Notes: generated from the letters alone by a model not told the origin. A stretch of DNA of 5,987 bases from an uncultured Clostridia bacterium (GCA_934254755.1 CAKQMM010000078.1:1-5987), one strand, 5' to 3'. Counted from the first letter of the stretch, positions 1-5,383 are shown. A program made the numbers and translations.

Positions 1-84
1 GATTTACAAAGCGTGTCGAAATTTGGGGAACATTTCGACAAATTTGCGGCGCACAAATTTGCGCTTAAAAACAAAACAGGGTGA
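1..84 (+). CDS. Possible C-terminal end of a rightward gene (partial)
   Basis: From base 1 this frame stays open for 27 codons and stops at TGA (82-84). The visible peptide begins DLQSVSKFGEHF and ends ALKNKTG. Its codons (TCG, GCG, GAC, AAA, TTT) resemble those of the real genes here, and a gene ending at this point would converge on the leftward operon with the hairpin at 79-99 shared between them. Against it, the stretch is short, it is built largely from the palindromes and the repeated AAATTTGCG described separately, and a second plus-strand frame is also open across it. I recognise no family. It may simply be intergenic DNA. Confidence 0.28.
   Translation, partial: DLQSVSKFGEHFDKFAAHKFALKNKTG
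14..64. repeat. Cluster of short palindromes and a direct repeat
   Basis: TGTCGAAAT (14-22) and ATTTCGACA (32-40) form a perfect 9-bp inverted repeat around a 9-nt loop. Directly after it AAATTTGCG occurs twice (40-48 and 55-63), each copy containing the palindrome CAAATTTG, and GCGCA (49-53) can pair with TGCGC (60-64). No T-run follows the first hairpin on either strand, so it is not a standard terminator. It may be an RNA structure, a protein site or a degenerate interspersed repeat. Confidence 0.5.
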
Positions 85-99
85 AGTTATACTTCACCC
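62..99 (-). terminator. Rho-independent terminator of the polA operon
   Basis: GGGTGAAGT (79-87) and ACTTCACCC (91-99) form a perfect 9-bp stem with a 3-nt loop. On the minus strand the stem is followed by TGTTTTGTTTTTAAG, a good U-tract, and it begins 6 nt after the stop codon of the last operon gene. On the plus strand the run after the stem is weaker (GAATTTTAC), so termination of a rightward gene here would be less efficient. Confidence 0.8.
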
Positions 100-105
100 C
101 GAATT

Positions 106-663
106 TTACACTCCCTCTACGGGCGGCAAGTAAAAGCCGTAAACTATAAGCGCGACGACAAGCGCGGCAATAAACGCCGCGTTTAAAATAACGCCGACTA
201 TAGAAACGATTATCGCCCACTTTTTAGTCGTGCTTTTAGCGTTGACCCTCATTGCTGCCGCAAGAGCGGCAACCGAAAAGAATATGCCGACCCCCAAGAA
301 CGGTCCCAGCAACAATCCGAGCAACGCGAAAGCGAGCGCGTTTTTGGCGTTCGATTTTTTTATAAAGTTTTTATCGCGTTGATAATAAAATTTTTGTTCG
401 GGTTGCTCGCTTTTCGCCGCGCCGTCCAAAAGCGGTTCGCCTTTATTTTCCGCGCCGCTTAATACGGTTTGCCCGGCGGTTTCGCTAATAGCCTCACCGC
501 CCGAAGCCTTGTCCGCCTCACCGCCCGCAATATTATCCGCCGCCGCTTTTTCGCCGCCCGTTTCGTCCGAGCCACCCGTTTCGCCCGAGCCACCCGTTTC
601 GCCCGAGCCGACAGTTTCGTTAAGTTCGTTTTTTAATTCTTCGTTTTTATCGCCGTCAAACAT
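106..663 (-). CDS. Two-helix membrane protein with low-complexity N-terminal tail (DUF4190-like)
   Basis: The protein has 185 residues and an unknown role. Residues 1-95 are hydrophilic, acidic and rich in Gly, Glu and Ala, and probably disordered; they include three hexapeptide repeats GSGETG/GSGETG/GSDETG (about 19-36) and two GGEA motifs. A basic stretch follows (RDKNFIKKSNAKN, 96-108), then two hydrophobic segments (about 108-137 and 149-177) joined by a basic loop. The shape resembles DUF4190-type small membrane proteins, but this rests on pattern only. The ATG (663-661) lies inside the end of the transglycosylase gene, overlapping it by 8 nt. The nearest purine-rich motif (AAAGGCG) is 17 nt upstream, too far to be a normal ribosome binding site, so translation is probably coupled to the upstream gene. 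It is the last gene of the operon. Confidence 0.75.
   Translation of the reverse strand: MFDGDKNEELKNELNETVGSGETGGSGETGGSDETGGEKAAADNIAGGEADKASGGEAISETAGQTVLSGAENKGEPLLDGAAKSEQPEQKFYYQRDKNFIKKSNAKNALAFALLGLLLGPFLGVGIFFSVAALAAAMRVNAKSTTKKWAIIVSIVGVILNAAFIAALVVALIVYGFYLPPVEGV
557..610 (-). repeat. In-frame 18-bp minisatellite, three copies
   Basis: The unit CCCGTTTCGCCCGAGCCA (plus strand) is repeated head to tail at 557-574, 575-592 and 593-610, with one substitution in the first copy (T for C) and one at the last base of the third. On the coding strand it encodes GSGETG, GSGETG and GSDETG in the tail of the small membrane protein. Because 18 is a multiple of three, copy-number changes would lengthen or shorten the tail without a frameshift. 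A shorter related duplication, GCCTCACCGCCCG, lies nearby at 491-503 and 515-527. Confidence 0.9.
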
Positions 664-1180
664 ACTTGTATAATTTTTTTCGCCTTTTAACTTTTTTTAT
701 ATACCTGCGCGTTTCCTTGTAAGGAACGTCGCCGTCAAAACTTTCGCCGCCATCCGCAAGCCATTTGCGCGCGTTCGTTTCGCCCGCATTATACGCCGCG
801 AGCACCGCTTCTTCAAATTTGAATTTTCCGCTTAAATAGGAAAGATATTTTACGCCTAAAGTAATATTGTCGCTTGCCGAAAACAAATCGTAACCGCTCA
901 TATCGAGCATTTCGGCGACGAAAGCCGCCGTAGACGGCATAATCTGCATGACGCCGAGCGCGCCTTTTTTCGACTTTGCCGTTTCGCAAAAATTGCTTTC
1001 CGTTCTTATGACGGCAAATATGAGCGACCTTTCAACTCCGAATTTTTCCGCCGCAAGCGTCACTTCTTTTTCGTATTTTTTATAGTCGCCCTTTTCCGCC
1101 GCCAAGCATAAAAAACCTACGCATACGATAACGACCGCCGCCAATATAGCGGCAAGGGCTTTAACTTTTAAACTTTTCAA
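656..1180 (-). CDS. Membrane-anchored lytic transglycosylase (SLT, GH23)
   Basis: This enzyme cleaves the MurNAc-GlcNAc bond of peptidoglycan to give 1,6-anhydro-MurNAc ends, outside the membrane. Of 174 residues, a basic N-terminus (KSLKVK) and a hydrophobic segment (about 8-28) form a signal anchor; no convincing lipobox is seen. The SLT domain fills about 35-160: the catalytic Glu is E61 in VIRTESNF, followed by GALGVMQIMPSTA (73-85), AAYNAGE (128-134) and the closing PYKETRRYIKKV motif (153-164). The C-terminus is very basic (KRRKKLYKYV). The start is a TTG at 1180-1178, 20 nt inside the end of coaE; it is the only choice that keeps the full anchor, and AAAGGTG lies 10 nt upstream. At this size it is a minimal, single-domain member related to the C-terminal domain of Slt70. 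Position after polA-coaE is the usual clostridial order. Confidence 0.93.
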   Translation of the reverse strand: MKSLKVKALAAILAAVVIVCVGFLCLAAEKGDYKKYEKEVTLAAEKFGVERSLIFAVIRTESNFCETAKSKKGALGVMQIMPSTAAFVAEMLDMSGYDLFSASDNITLGVKYLSYLSGKFKFEEAVLAAYNAGETNARKWLADGGESFDGDVPYKETRRYIKKVKRRKKLYKYV

Positions 1181-1757
1181 CTGCCTTTTTCACCTTTTTT
1201 GAAAGCGACGATATATCCCCGTCGTTTTCAATTAAAGTATATGCAGTTAAATCTTTTTTTTCGTAATCGGCCTGATTGTTTATCCGCGCAAGCACCCTTT
1301 TTTCGTCGGTTTTATCCCGCGCAAGAACCGCTGCGATTCTTGCTTCTTTATTTCTTACCACTACGATAACGCCGTCGTACAAACTTTCAAACCCGCCCTC
1401 GAATAAAAGCGGCACTTCGTTAAAAACGAGCCCTCCGTTTTTTAATGCGGCTTTTTTGCTTTTTTCAAGCATAACGCGCATAATTTCTGAGTGCGTCGCG
1501 GCGTTTAACGCTTTAAGTTTATCGGGGTCGCCGAAAACTGCGTCTGCAACCTGTTTTTTTATAAACCTGCCGTTATACTCAAGCCCCGTCGCGCTGTAAA
1601 TTTTCCGCTTAAAATCGCCTTGTTTAAGCAGTTTTTTATAAGTTTCGTCCGCACCGAAAACTTTGTAGCCCGAATCTTTTAAAATTTTTGCGACGGTTGT
1701 CTTCCCCGCGCCTATACCGCCCGTAACGGCTATTATTTTGCCCGATTTATCGCTCAT
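1161..1757 (-). CDS. coaE: Dephospho-CoA kinase
   Basis: CoaE phosphorylates the 3'-hydroxyl of the ribose of dephospho-CoA with ATP, the last step of CoA synthesis, in the cytoplasm. The protein has 198 residues, a normal length. The Walker A loop GGIGAGKT is at 13-20, an Asp in the FGADE segment (D37) matches the conserved substrate-site Asp, and the lid region holds VPLLFE (115-120), RDKTDEKRVLARINNQ (147-162) and the closing LIENDGDISSL (175-185). The usual His-Pro of the CoA domain reads His-Ser here (H89-S90), a mild departure. I chose the ATG at 1757-1755, which overlaps the polA stop as ATGA, because the protein then begins a few residues before the first strand; an in-frame ATG at 1772 would add only MVRRK. 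No clear Shine-Dalgarno motif precedes it, which suggests coupling to polA. It shares 20 nt with the next gene. Confidence 0.95.
   Translation of the reverse strand: MSDKSGKIIAVTGGIGAGKTTVAKILKDSGYKVFGADETYKKLLKQGDFKRKIYSATGLEYNGRFIKKQVADAVFGDPDKLKALNAATHSEIMRVMLEKSKKAALKNGGLVFNEVPLLFEGGFESLYDGVIVVVRNKEARIAAVLARDKTDEKRVLARINNQADYEKKDLTAYTLIENDGDISSLSKKVKKAVEKFKS
1191..1197 (-). promoter_or_regulatory. Candidate ribosome binding site for the TTG-started transglycosylase
   Basis: On the minus strand AAAGGTG ends 10 nt before the TTG codon at 1180. It lies inside the last codons of coaE, which encode a lysine-rich segment, so the match could be accidental. It supports TTG as the start because no ATG occurs until residue 78. 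Confidence 0.4.
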
Positions 1758-4303
1758 TTTGCGTCGTACCATGTGCGGCCCTCTTTCGCTTCGACGGTTA
1801 AGGGCACGGATAATTTAACCGCGTTTTCCATTTCGTACACGAGCAGTTTTTTAACCGCTTCCGCTTCCTCCGCGGGCGCGTCGATAATAAGTTCGTCGTG
1901 AACCTGCATGATAAGCCGAGCTTTAAAGCCTTCCGCTTTAAGCCTGTTAAAGACGTTCACCATCGCGATTTTTATAATATCGGCACTACTTCCCTGCAAG
2001 GGCATGTTCATTGCGGCGCGCTCGCCGAACGAGCGCAGATTATAGTTTTGCGAATTTATCTCTTTAATATAGCGGCGACGGTTAAAAATAGTGGTAACGT
2101 AACCGTTTTTGCGGGCAAACTCTACGTTTTTATCCATATATTCTTTAACTTCGGGGTATGTTTCAAAGTATTTTTTGATATATTCCGCCGCAACTTTTGG
2201 GGAGCATTTTACGTTCTTTGCAAGCCCGTATTCGCTTATACCGTAAATTATGCCGAAGTTTACGGCTTTTGCCTTGCGGCGAAGCGCGGGCGTCACTTCG
2301 TCAAGCGGAACTTTAAACACGCGCGCCGCCGTCAAAGCGTGTATATCTTCGCCGCTATGGTAGGCGTTTATCAATTCTTTGCAGCCCGAAAACGCCGCCA
2401 AAAGCCTTAACTCTATCTGCGAATAGTCCGCGTCGATAAGCACGTTTTCGTCGCTTCTTGCGGTGAAAAGTTTCCTTAATTCTCTGCCCTCTTCGTCGCG
2501 CACGGGGATGTTTTGCATATTCGGCTCTTTCGACGAAAGCCTGCCCGTCGATGTAAGCGTCTGGTTAAAGCAAGTGTGCACGAGCCCCGTTTTTTTGTCG
2601 ATAAGCGGCTTAAACCCGTCCACATAGGTTGACGAAAGTTTTGAAATTCGCCTGTACCGCAATATGAGCGGCACCACGGGATGAGCGTCGGCAAGTTCTT
2701 CCAAAGCTTCCGCCCCCGTAGAATATCCGCCGCTTTTCAGTTTTTTGCCCTTGCCGATTTTAAGGTTTTCAAACAAGACGACAGATAACTGTTTAGGCGA
2801 ATTTATGTTGAAAGTTTCGCCCGCGGCGGCGTAAATTTTTTCGGTTAAATCGGCAAGCTCTTTTTTATAGCCGTCGCCGACCGTTTGCAAAGCCTCCGCG
2901 TCAACCTTAAACCCCGCCCGCTCCATATCGTATAAAACGTTAGCTAAGGGTAGCTCTACGTCGTAGTAAAGTTTATCGACTTGTTCGTCTTTAATTTGTT
3001 TTATAAACTTTTCGTATAAAACGTTCAGCGAATACGCGGGCGTTTCGGCGCTTAGGCCGTAGTAAGAAATTACTTCTTTAAGCGTTTCTTCTTTGCCCGA
3101 AAAGTCGGCAAGATATCTTAAAATATCCACGTCGTCGTAAGAGGCGGAAAGTTCTATTCCCACGTCGCTCAAAAAAGTTTTCAACGCTTTATAGCTAAAA
3201 CATATAACGTGCTTTTTTTCGTCGCCTAAAAAGGGCGCGAGCGCGTTCAACGCCTCCATAAGGGTAAAGCCTTCATCGAAAAACGCTTCTTTTATAGTGA
3301 AAACGTATTCGACGTTTTTAACGTAAACGCTCACGTTTTTATCTATCGCAAGGGTTAAAACGGGTTCGCTTATTATTTCGTTTATAACGCCGTCGCCCTG
3401 ACTTATAACGCGCGTTTCGACTGTTGTTTTATCGCTTACGGGCATAGAAGCCGAAAAAAGTTCGTCTTTTTTAATAAGGTTTCTGAAATCGAGGTCTACA
3501 AAAGCCGATTTAACCTGCTCCGTAAAGGGGAAGTTGAACGTTAAATCGTCGTCTTTTAGGGGAATGTCTACGTCCGTTTTAATGGTCGCAAGCGTTTTGC
3601 TGAGCATAGATACGTCTTTCGAGTTTTCAACGTTTTCTTTAAGTTTGCCCTTAAGTTCGCCTACGTGGGCGTACAAATTATCCACCGTGCCGTAAGTTTT
3701 AAGCAAACCGAGCGCGGTTTTTTCGCCAACGCCGGTAACGCCGGGGATATTGTCGGAACTATCGCCCATCAACGCTTTAAGGTCTATTATCTGCGGCGGG
3801 GTTATTCCCGTTTTTTCGAGAAAGTTTTCGCTGTTATAAATCTCAACGTCGCTTATTCCGCGGCGGGTAAAGTAGACGGTCGTGTTTTTATCGACGAGCT
3901 GAAAACTATCTTTATCGCCCGTTATAATATAAGCTTCGTACTCGCCCTTTTTAGCCATGGTGCCGATTATATCGTCGGCCTCGATACCGGGGCACTCGAA
4001 AGTCGCTATCCCCATAACTTTTAAAAGTTCTTTAAGCATGGGTATTTGCGGGCGCAATTCTTCGGGCATGGGTTTGCGCGTCCCCTTATACTCGCCGTAC
4101 ATCAGGTGGCGGAAAGTCGGCTCGTGCCGATCGAAGGCAACCAAAATGCGGTCGGGCTTCATTTCGGTAATCATTTTAACGAGCATATTCGTAAACGCGT
4201 AAACGGCGTTCGTGGGTCGCCCCGCCTTGTCGGTTAAAACGGGCGTTGCGTAAAACGCGCGGTTTATTAAACTGTTGCCGTCGATTAAAATAAGTTTTTT
4301 CAT
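1754..4303 (-). CDS. polA: DNA polymerase I
   Basis: PolA fills repair gaps and replaces Okazaki RNA primers. The 849 residues show an N-terminal 5' nuclease with its acidic metal ligands (D8, D58, E108, D110/D111, D130, D132, D181, D184; GDSSDNIPGVTGVGEKTA marks the helix-hairpin-helix). The middle region (about 312-450) resembles the 3'-5' exonuclease fold but lacks the DEDD residues: the first motif reads LAIDKNVSV rather than DTE, and the second reads FSYKALK. Proofreading is therefore probably lost, as in Taq and Bacillus PolA. The polymerase domain is intact: DYSQIELR with catalytic D626 and steric-gate E631, the O-helix RRKAKAVNFGIIYG (R675, K679, F683, Y687), and VHDE with D803. The ATG at 4303 gives the standard MKKLILIDGNS start; AGAGTGA just upstream is a weak ribosome binding site. 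The frame runs 39 codons further upstream but that part is not polA-like. It heads the operon and overlaps coaE by 4 nt. Confidence 0.97.
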   Translation of the reverse strand: MKKLILIDGNSLINRAFYATPVLTDKAGRPTNAVYAFTNMLVKMITEMKPDRILVAFDRHEPTFRHLMYGEYKGTRKPMPEELRPQIPMLKELLKVMGIATFECPGIEADDIIGTMAKKGEYEAYIITGDKDSFQLVDKNTTVYFTRRGISDVEIYNSENFLEKTGITPPQIIDLKALMGDSSDNIPGVTGVGEKTALGLLKTYGTVDNLYAHVGELKGKLKENVENSKDVSMLSKTLATIKTDVDIPLKDDDLTFNFPFTEQVKSAFVDLDFRNLIKKDELFSASMPVSDKTTVETRVISQGDGVINEIISEPVLTLAIDKNVSVYVKNVEYVFTIKEAFFDEGFTLMEALNALAPFLGDEKKHVICFSYKALKTFLSDVGIELSASYDDVDILRYLADFSGKEETLKEVISYYGLSAETPAYSLNVLYEKFIKQIKDEQVDKLYYDVELPLANVLYDMERAGFKVDAEALQTVGDGYKKELADLTEKIYAAAGETFNINSPKQLSVVLFENLKIGKGKKLKSGGYSTGAEALEELADAHPVVPLILRYRRISKLSSTYVDGFKPLIDKKTGLVHTCFNQTLTSTGRLSSKEPNMQNIPVRDEEGRELRKLFTARSDENVLIDADYSQIELRLLAAFSGCKELINAYHSGEDIHALTAARVFKVPLDEVTPALRRKAKAVNFGIIYGISEYGLAKNVKCSPKVAAEYIKKYFETYPEVKEYMDKNVEFARKNGYVTTIFNRRRYIKEINSQNYNLRSFGERAAMNMPLQGSSADIIKIAMVNVFNRLKAEGFKARLIMQVHDELIIDAPAEEAEAVKKLLVYEMENAVKLSVPLTVEAKEGRTWYDAK

Positions 4304-4322
4304 ATTCACTCTAAAAAAATAT

Positions 4323-4351
4323 TTGCAATTTAATATAATTTGTGATATTAT
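4323..4351 (+). promoter_or_regulatory. Candidate distal promoter for tRNA-Leu
   Basis: TTGCAA (4323-4328) and TATTAT (4346-4351) are separated by 17 bp, a sigma-A-like arrangement with 4/6 and 5/6 matches. Transcription would start near 4358 and give a tRNA leader of roughly 115 nt. The DNA is AT-rich, so a chance match is possible. I saw no convincing sigma-A pair for polA on the opposite strand. Confidence 0.35.
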
Positions 4352-4379
4352 TAGTCCGTTGAAAGCGCAAACGGCTGTT

Positions 4380-4408
4380 TTTAACGGGTTTAACAAGTTT
4401 GCTATATA
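4380..4408 (+). promoter_or_regulatory. Candidate proximal promoter for tRNA-Leu (extended -10)
   Basis: TTTAAC (4380-4385) is followed after 17 bp by TATATA (4403-4408), preceded by TG at the extended -10 position. The overlapping TATAAG (4405-4410) is an alternative -10. Transcription would start around 4415, about 60 nt before the mature tRNA. The -35 element is weak (3/6), so the TG would matter. Confidence 0.4.
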
Positions 4409-4474
4409 AGTATGGCACAATTTGCGGCAAAAATCAACCCCATTCGGCGTTTAAGCGTTATTTCAATCAAATAT

Positions 4475-4561
4475 GCCGGTGTGATGGAATTGGCAGACGT
4501 AGTGGACTCAAAATCCACCGCCAGCGATGGCGTGCCGGTTCGAGTCCGGCCACCGGCACCA
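4475..4561 (+). tRNA. tRNA-Leu (anticodon CAA)
   Basis: This 87-nt class II tRNA reads UUG leucine codons. The acceptor stem GCCGGTG (4475-4481) pairs with CACCGGC (4551-4557), followed by discriminator A and an encoded CCA (4559-4561). The anticodon stem GTGGA/TCCAC encloses the loop CTCAAAA, giving anticodon CAA at 4509-4511. The long variable arm CGCCA-GCGA-TGGCG (4519-4532) and the D-loop with TTGGCAGA are typical of leucine tRNAs. The T arm is GCCGG-TTCGAGT-CCGGC (4534-4550). All stems pair fully. It stands alone, divergent from polA, and has its own terminator. Confidence 0.98.
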
Positions 4562-4566
4562 AAACA

Positions 4567-4600
4567 AAAAAGCGATACTTCCCGTATCGCTTTTTGCTTG
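4567..4600 (+). terminator. Rho-independent terminator of tRNA-Leu
   Basis: The core stem GCGATAC (4572-4578) with GTATCGC (4584-4590) and a 5-nt loop is extended by five A:T pairs to 4567-4595. The run TTTTTGCTTG completes it on the plus strand. It begins 6 nt after the tRNA CCA end. Confidence 0.92.
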
Positions 4601-4822
4601 TCGAAAATTTCCGCTAAAACCGCCGTAAAAACAAACGCCATAATGTTGAATAAATTAAAAACACGCCGCATAATTGCAACGTGTCATTTTTTGCAGAAAA
4701 CTCTGCTTGCGGCAGCATGGCTCAATCGCTTTATTTGAATAATAAACTATGCGTTATAAATCGGCGCATATAGAACGCTACTTTACCTTTCCACTGCCAT
4801 GATGTAAACATTTTGTAGTCAA

Positions 4823-4886
4823 TATTTCATTCACTGTGTAAAAATTGTAATGTTTATTTTATTCATTGTCAAGACTTTAAGTGAAT
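4823..4886. promoter_or_regulatory. Candidate operator repeats upstream of the XRE regulator
   Basis: TATTTCATTCACTGT (4823-4837) and TATTTTATTCATTGT (4855-4869) are direct repeats matching at 13 of 15 bases, with starts 32 bp apart, close to three DNA turns. ATTCACT in the first copy (4829-4835) recurs inverted as AGTGAAT at 4880-4886. The second copy overlaps the candidate -35 box and the inverted copy lies in the spacer, which would suit autorepression by the adjacent regulator. The DNA is AT-rich, so chance similarity is a real alternative. Confidence 0.35.
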
Positions 4887-4896
4887 ATTTTATTAT
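4866..4896 (+). promoter_or_regulatory. Candidate promoter of the XRE regulator gene
   Basis: TTGTCA (4866-4871) is a 5/6 match to a sigma-A -35 box. TATTAT (4891-4896) is the best -10 at a long 19-bp spacing; the overlapping TTATTA gives 18 bp but a poorer match. Transcription would start near 4903, just before the ribosome binding site, giving a short leader. Confidence 0.4.
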
Positions 4897-4908
4897 TTTA
4901 GTTTTGTT

Positions 4909-4913
4909 AAGGA
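4909..4913 (+). promoter_or_regulatory. Ribosome binding site fixing the XRE start
   Basis: AAGGA sits 8 nt before the ATG at 4922. It supports that start over an in-frame ATG at 4850, whose extra 24 residues are hydrophobic, lie over the operator and promoter region and do not belong to the helix-turn-helix fold. Confidence 0.85.
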
Positions 4914-4921
4914 TCAATAAA

Positions 4922-5248
4922 ATGTTAAGACTTAAAGAATTAAGAGAACAAAACGGCAAATTACAGCGTGAAGTCGCAAGCAGTTTAAACCGCAGTAAAG
5001 AGTGCATAAGCGCGTGGGAATTGGGGAAAACAGAGCCGTCGATTGACGATTTGAAAAAACTTGCCGATTATTTCAACTGCTCCGTCGATTACTTAATCGG
5101 GCGCGAAGACGAATTCGGCGTAATTAAAAACTCCGCCGCCTCTTCCGGCGACCAAAAAGACGGTGAACTTTTAAGCCTTTTTCACCGATACGACAAAACC
5201 AAAAAGCAAAAAATATTAGAATTTTTAAAGGCAGGCATTGACCTATAA
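4922..5248 (+). CDS. XRE-family (Cro/CI-type) transcriptional regulator
   Basis: A 108-residue cytoplasmic DNA-binding protein. Residues 1-60 form an HTH_3 domain: LRLKELREQNGK, then helix 2 (QREVASSLN, 15-23) and recognition helix 3 (SKECISAWELGK, 25-36), then EPSIDDLKKLADYFNCSVDYLIG (38-60), a very typical sequence for this family. A flexible, Ser/Asp-rich linker (about 61-80) leads to a short C-terminal helix (ELLSLFHRYDKTKKQKILEFLKAG, about 82-105) of the kind that mediates dimerisation in small phage-like repressors. There is no peptidase domain, so it is not a LexA/CI-type self-cleaving repressor. The gene is alone, lies between tRNA-Leu and a convergent membrane-protein gene, and has its own promoter, ribosome binding site and terminator. 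Its targets are unknown; its own upstream repeats are the nearest candidate. Codon use resembles the neighbouring genes, so recent transfer is not evident. Confidence 0.9.
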   Translation: MLRLKELREQNGKLQREVASSLNRSKECISAWELGKTEPSIDDLKKLADYFNCSVDYLIGREDEFGVIKNSAASSGDQKDGELLSLFHRYDKTKKQKILEFLKAGIDL

Positions 5249-5335
5249 AAAGACCCCGTCGCAAAAAAATTCGACGCGGAATTATATCAACCGAAGTTTA
5301 AAGCAAAAACTTGCTTACGTACAATTTTACAAAAC
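5249..5335. other. Intergenic stretch with two small hairpins
   Basis: Between the XRE stop and the shared terminator, CGTCG (5257-5261) can pair with CGACG (5272-5276) around an A-rich loop, and AAGCAA (5301-5306) with TTGCTT (5311-5316) around AAAC. Neither is followed by a T-run. I see no open frame of note. Confidence 0.45.
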
Positions 5336-5367
5336 TAAAAGCCGCTTTGTGTGTGAAGCGGCTTTTA
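5336..5367. terminator. Bidirectional Rho-independent terminator
   Basis: TAAAAGCCGCTT (5336-5347) and AAGCGGCTTTTA (5356-5367) form a perfect 12-bp stem with a TG-repeat loop of 8 nt. On the plus strand it lies 87 nt after the XRE stop and ends in CTTTTAAAATTG; on the minus strand it lies 16 nt after the stop of the membrane-protein gene and ends in CTTTTAGTTTTG. It can therefore serve both convergent genes. Confidence 0.9.
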
Positions 5368-5383
5368 AAATTGCTGTTTTAAT

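Larger units (their letters stand above)
4601..4921. other. AT-rich intergenic region with small hairpins
   Basis: About 320 bases without a gene I can support. Small structures are present: ACACG (4661-4665) with CGTGT (4680-4684) around an inner GCA/TGC pairing and followed by CATTTTTTGC, which is a weak plus-strand terminator-like element; GCAGA-AAAC-TCTGC (4693-4706); and TATGCG (4748-4753) with CGCATA (4765-4770). From about 4800 the DNA becomes clearly richer in A and T and carries the repeats and promoter of the downstream regulator. A 34-codon minus-strand frame (4718-4614) has no ribosome binding site and is not called. The segment could hold a small RNA, but nothing shows this directly. 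Confidence 0.5.

Noticed and set aside
1276..1599. 107-codon plus-strand frame inside coaE
   Set aside because: It is antisense to a well-supported coaE and has no independent signals.
1898..2410. 170-codon plus-strand frame inside polA
   Set aside because: It is antisense to the conserved polymerase domain, whose motifs A, B and C are intact on the minus strand; its composition is that of a shadow frame.
3665..4237. Three overlapping plus-strand frames inside the start of polA
   Set aside because: They overlap each other and lie opposite the conserved 5' nuclease motifs.
4304..4420. N-terminal extension of polA by 39 codons
   Set aside because: The extension lies over the divergent promoter region, does not resemble the PolA N-terminus, and the standard MKKLILIDGNS start follows at 4303.
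4304..4474. A riboswitch or leader-peptide attenuator between polA and the tRNA
   Set aside because: Only a weak 5-bp inverted repeat (CCGTT/AACGG, 4356-4374) is present; no known riboswitch core or codon run was recognised.
4402..4671. 89-codon minus-strand frame across the tRNA, with the string GAGGRTRTGTPSLAVDF
   Set aside because: It is the antisense of tRNA-Leu and its terminator. This peptide is what the reverse strand of a leucine tRNA encodes and recurs as a false gene call; it has no ribosome binding site.
4614..4718. 34-codon minus-strand frame in the tRNA-XRE intergenic region
   Set aside because: No ribosome binding site, no recognisable features, and it would be read towards the tRNA terminator hairpin.
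4412..4738. 108-codon plus-strand frame across the tRNA (and a second overlapping plus-strand frame at 4399-4617)
   Set aside because: They run through the complete tRNA and terminator and have no ribosome binding site or family resemblance.
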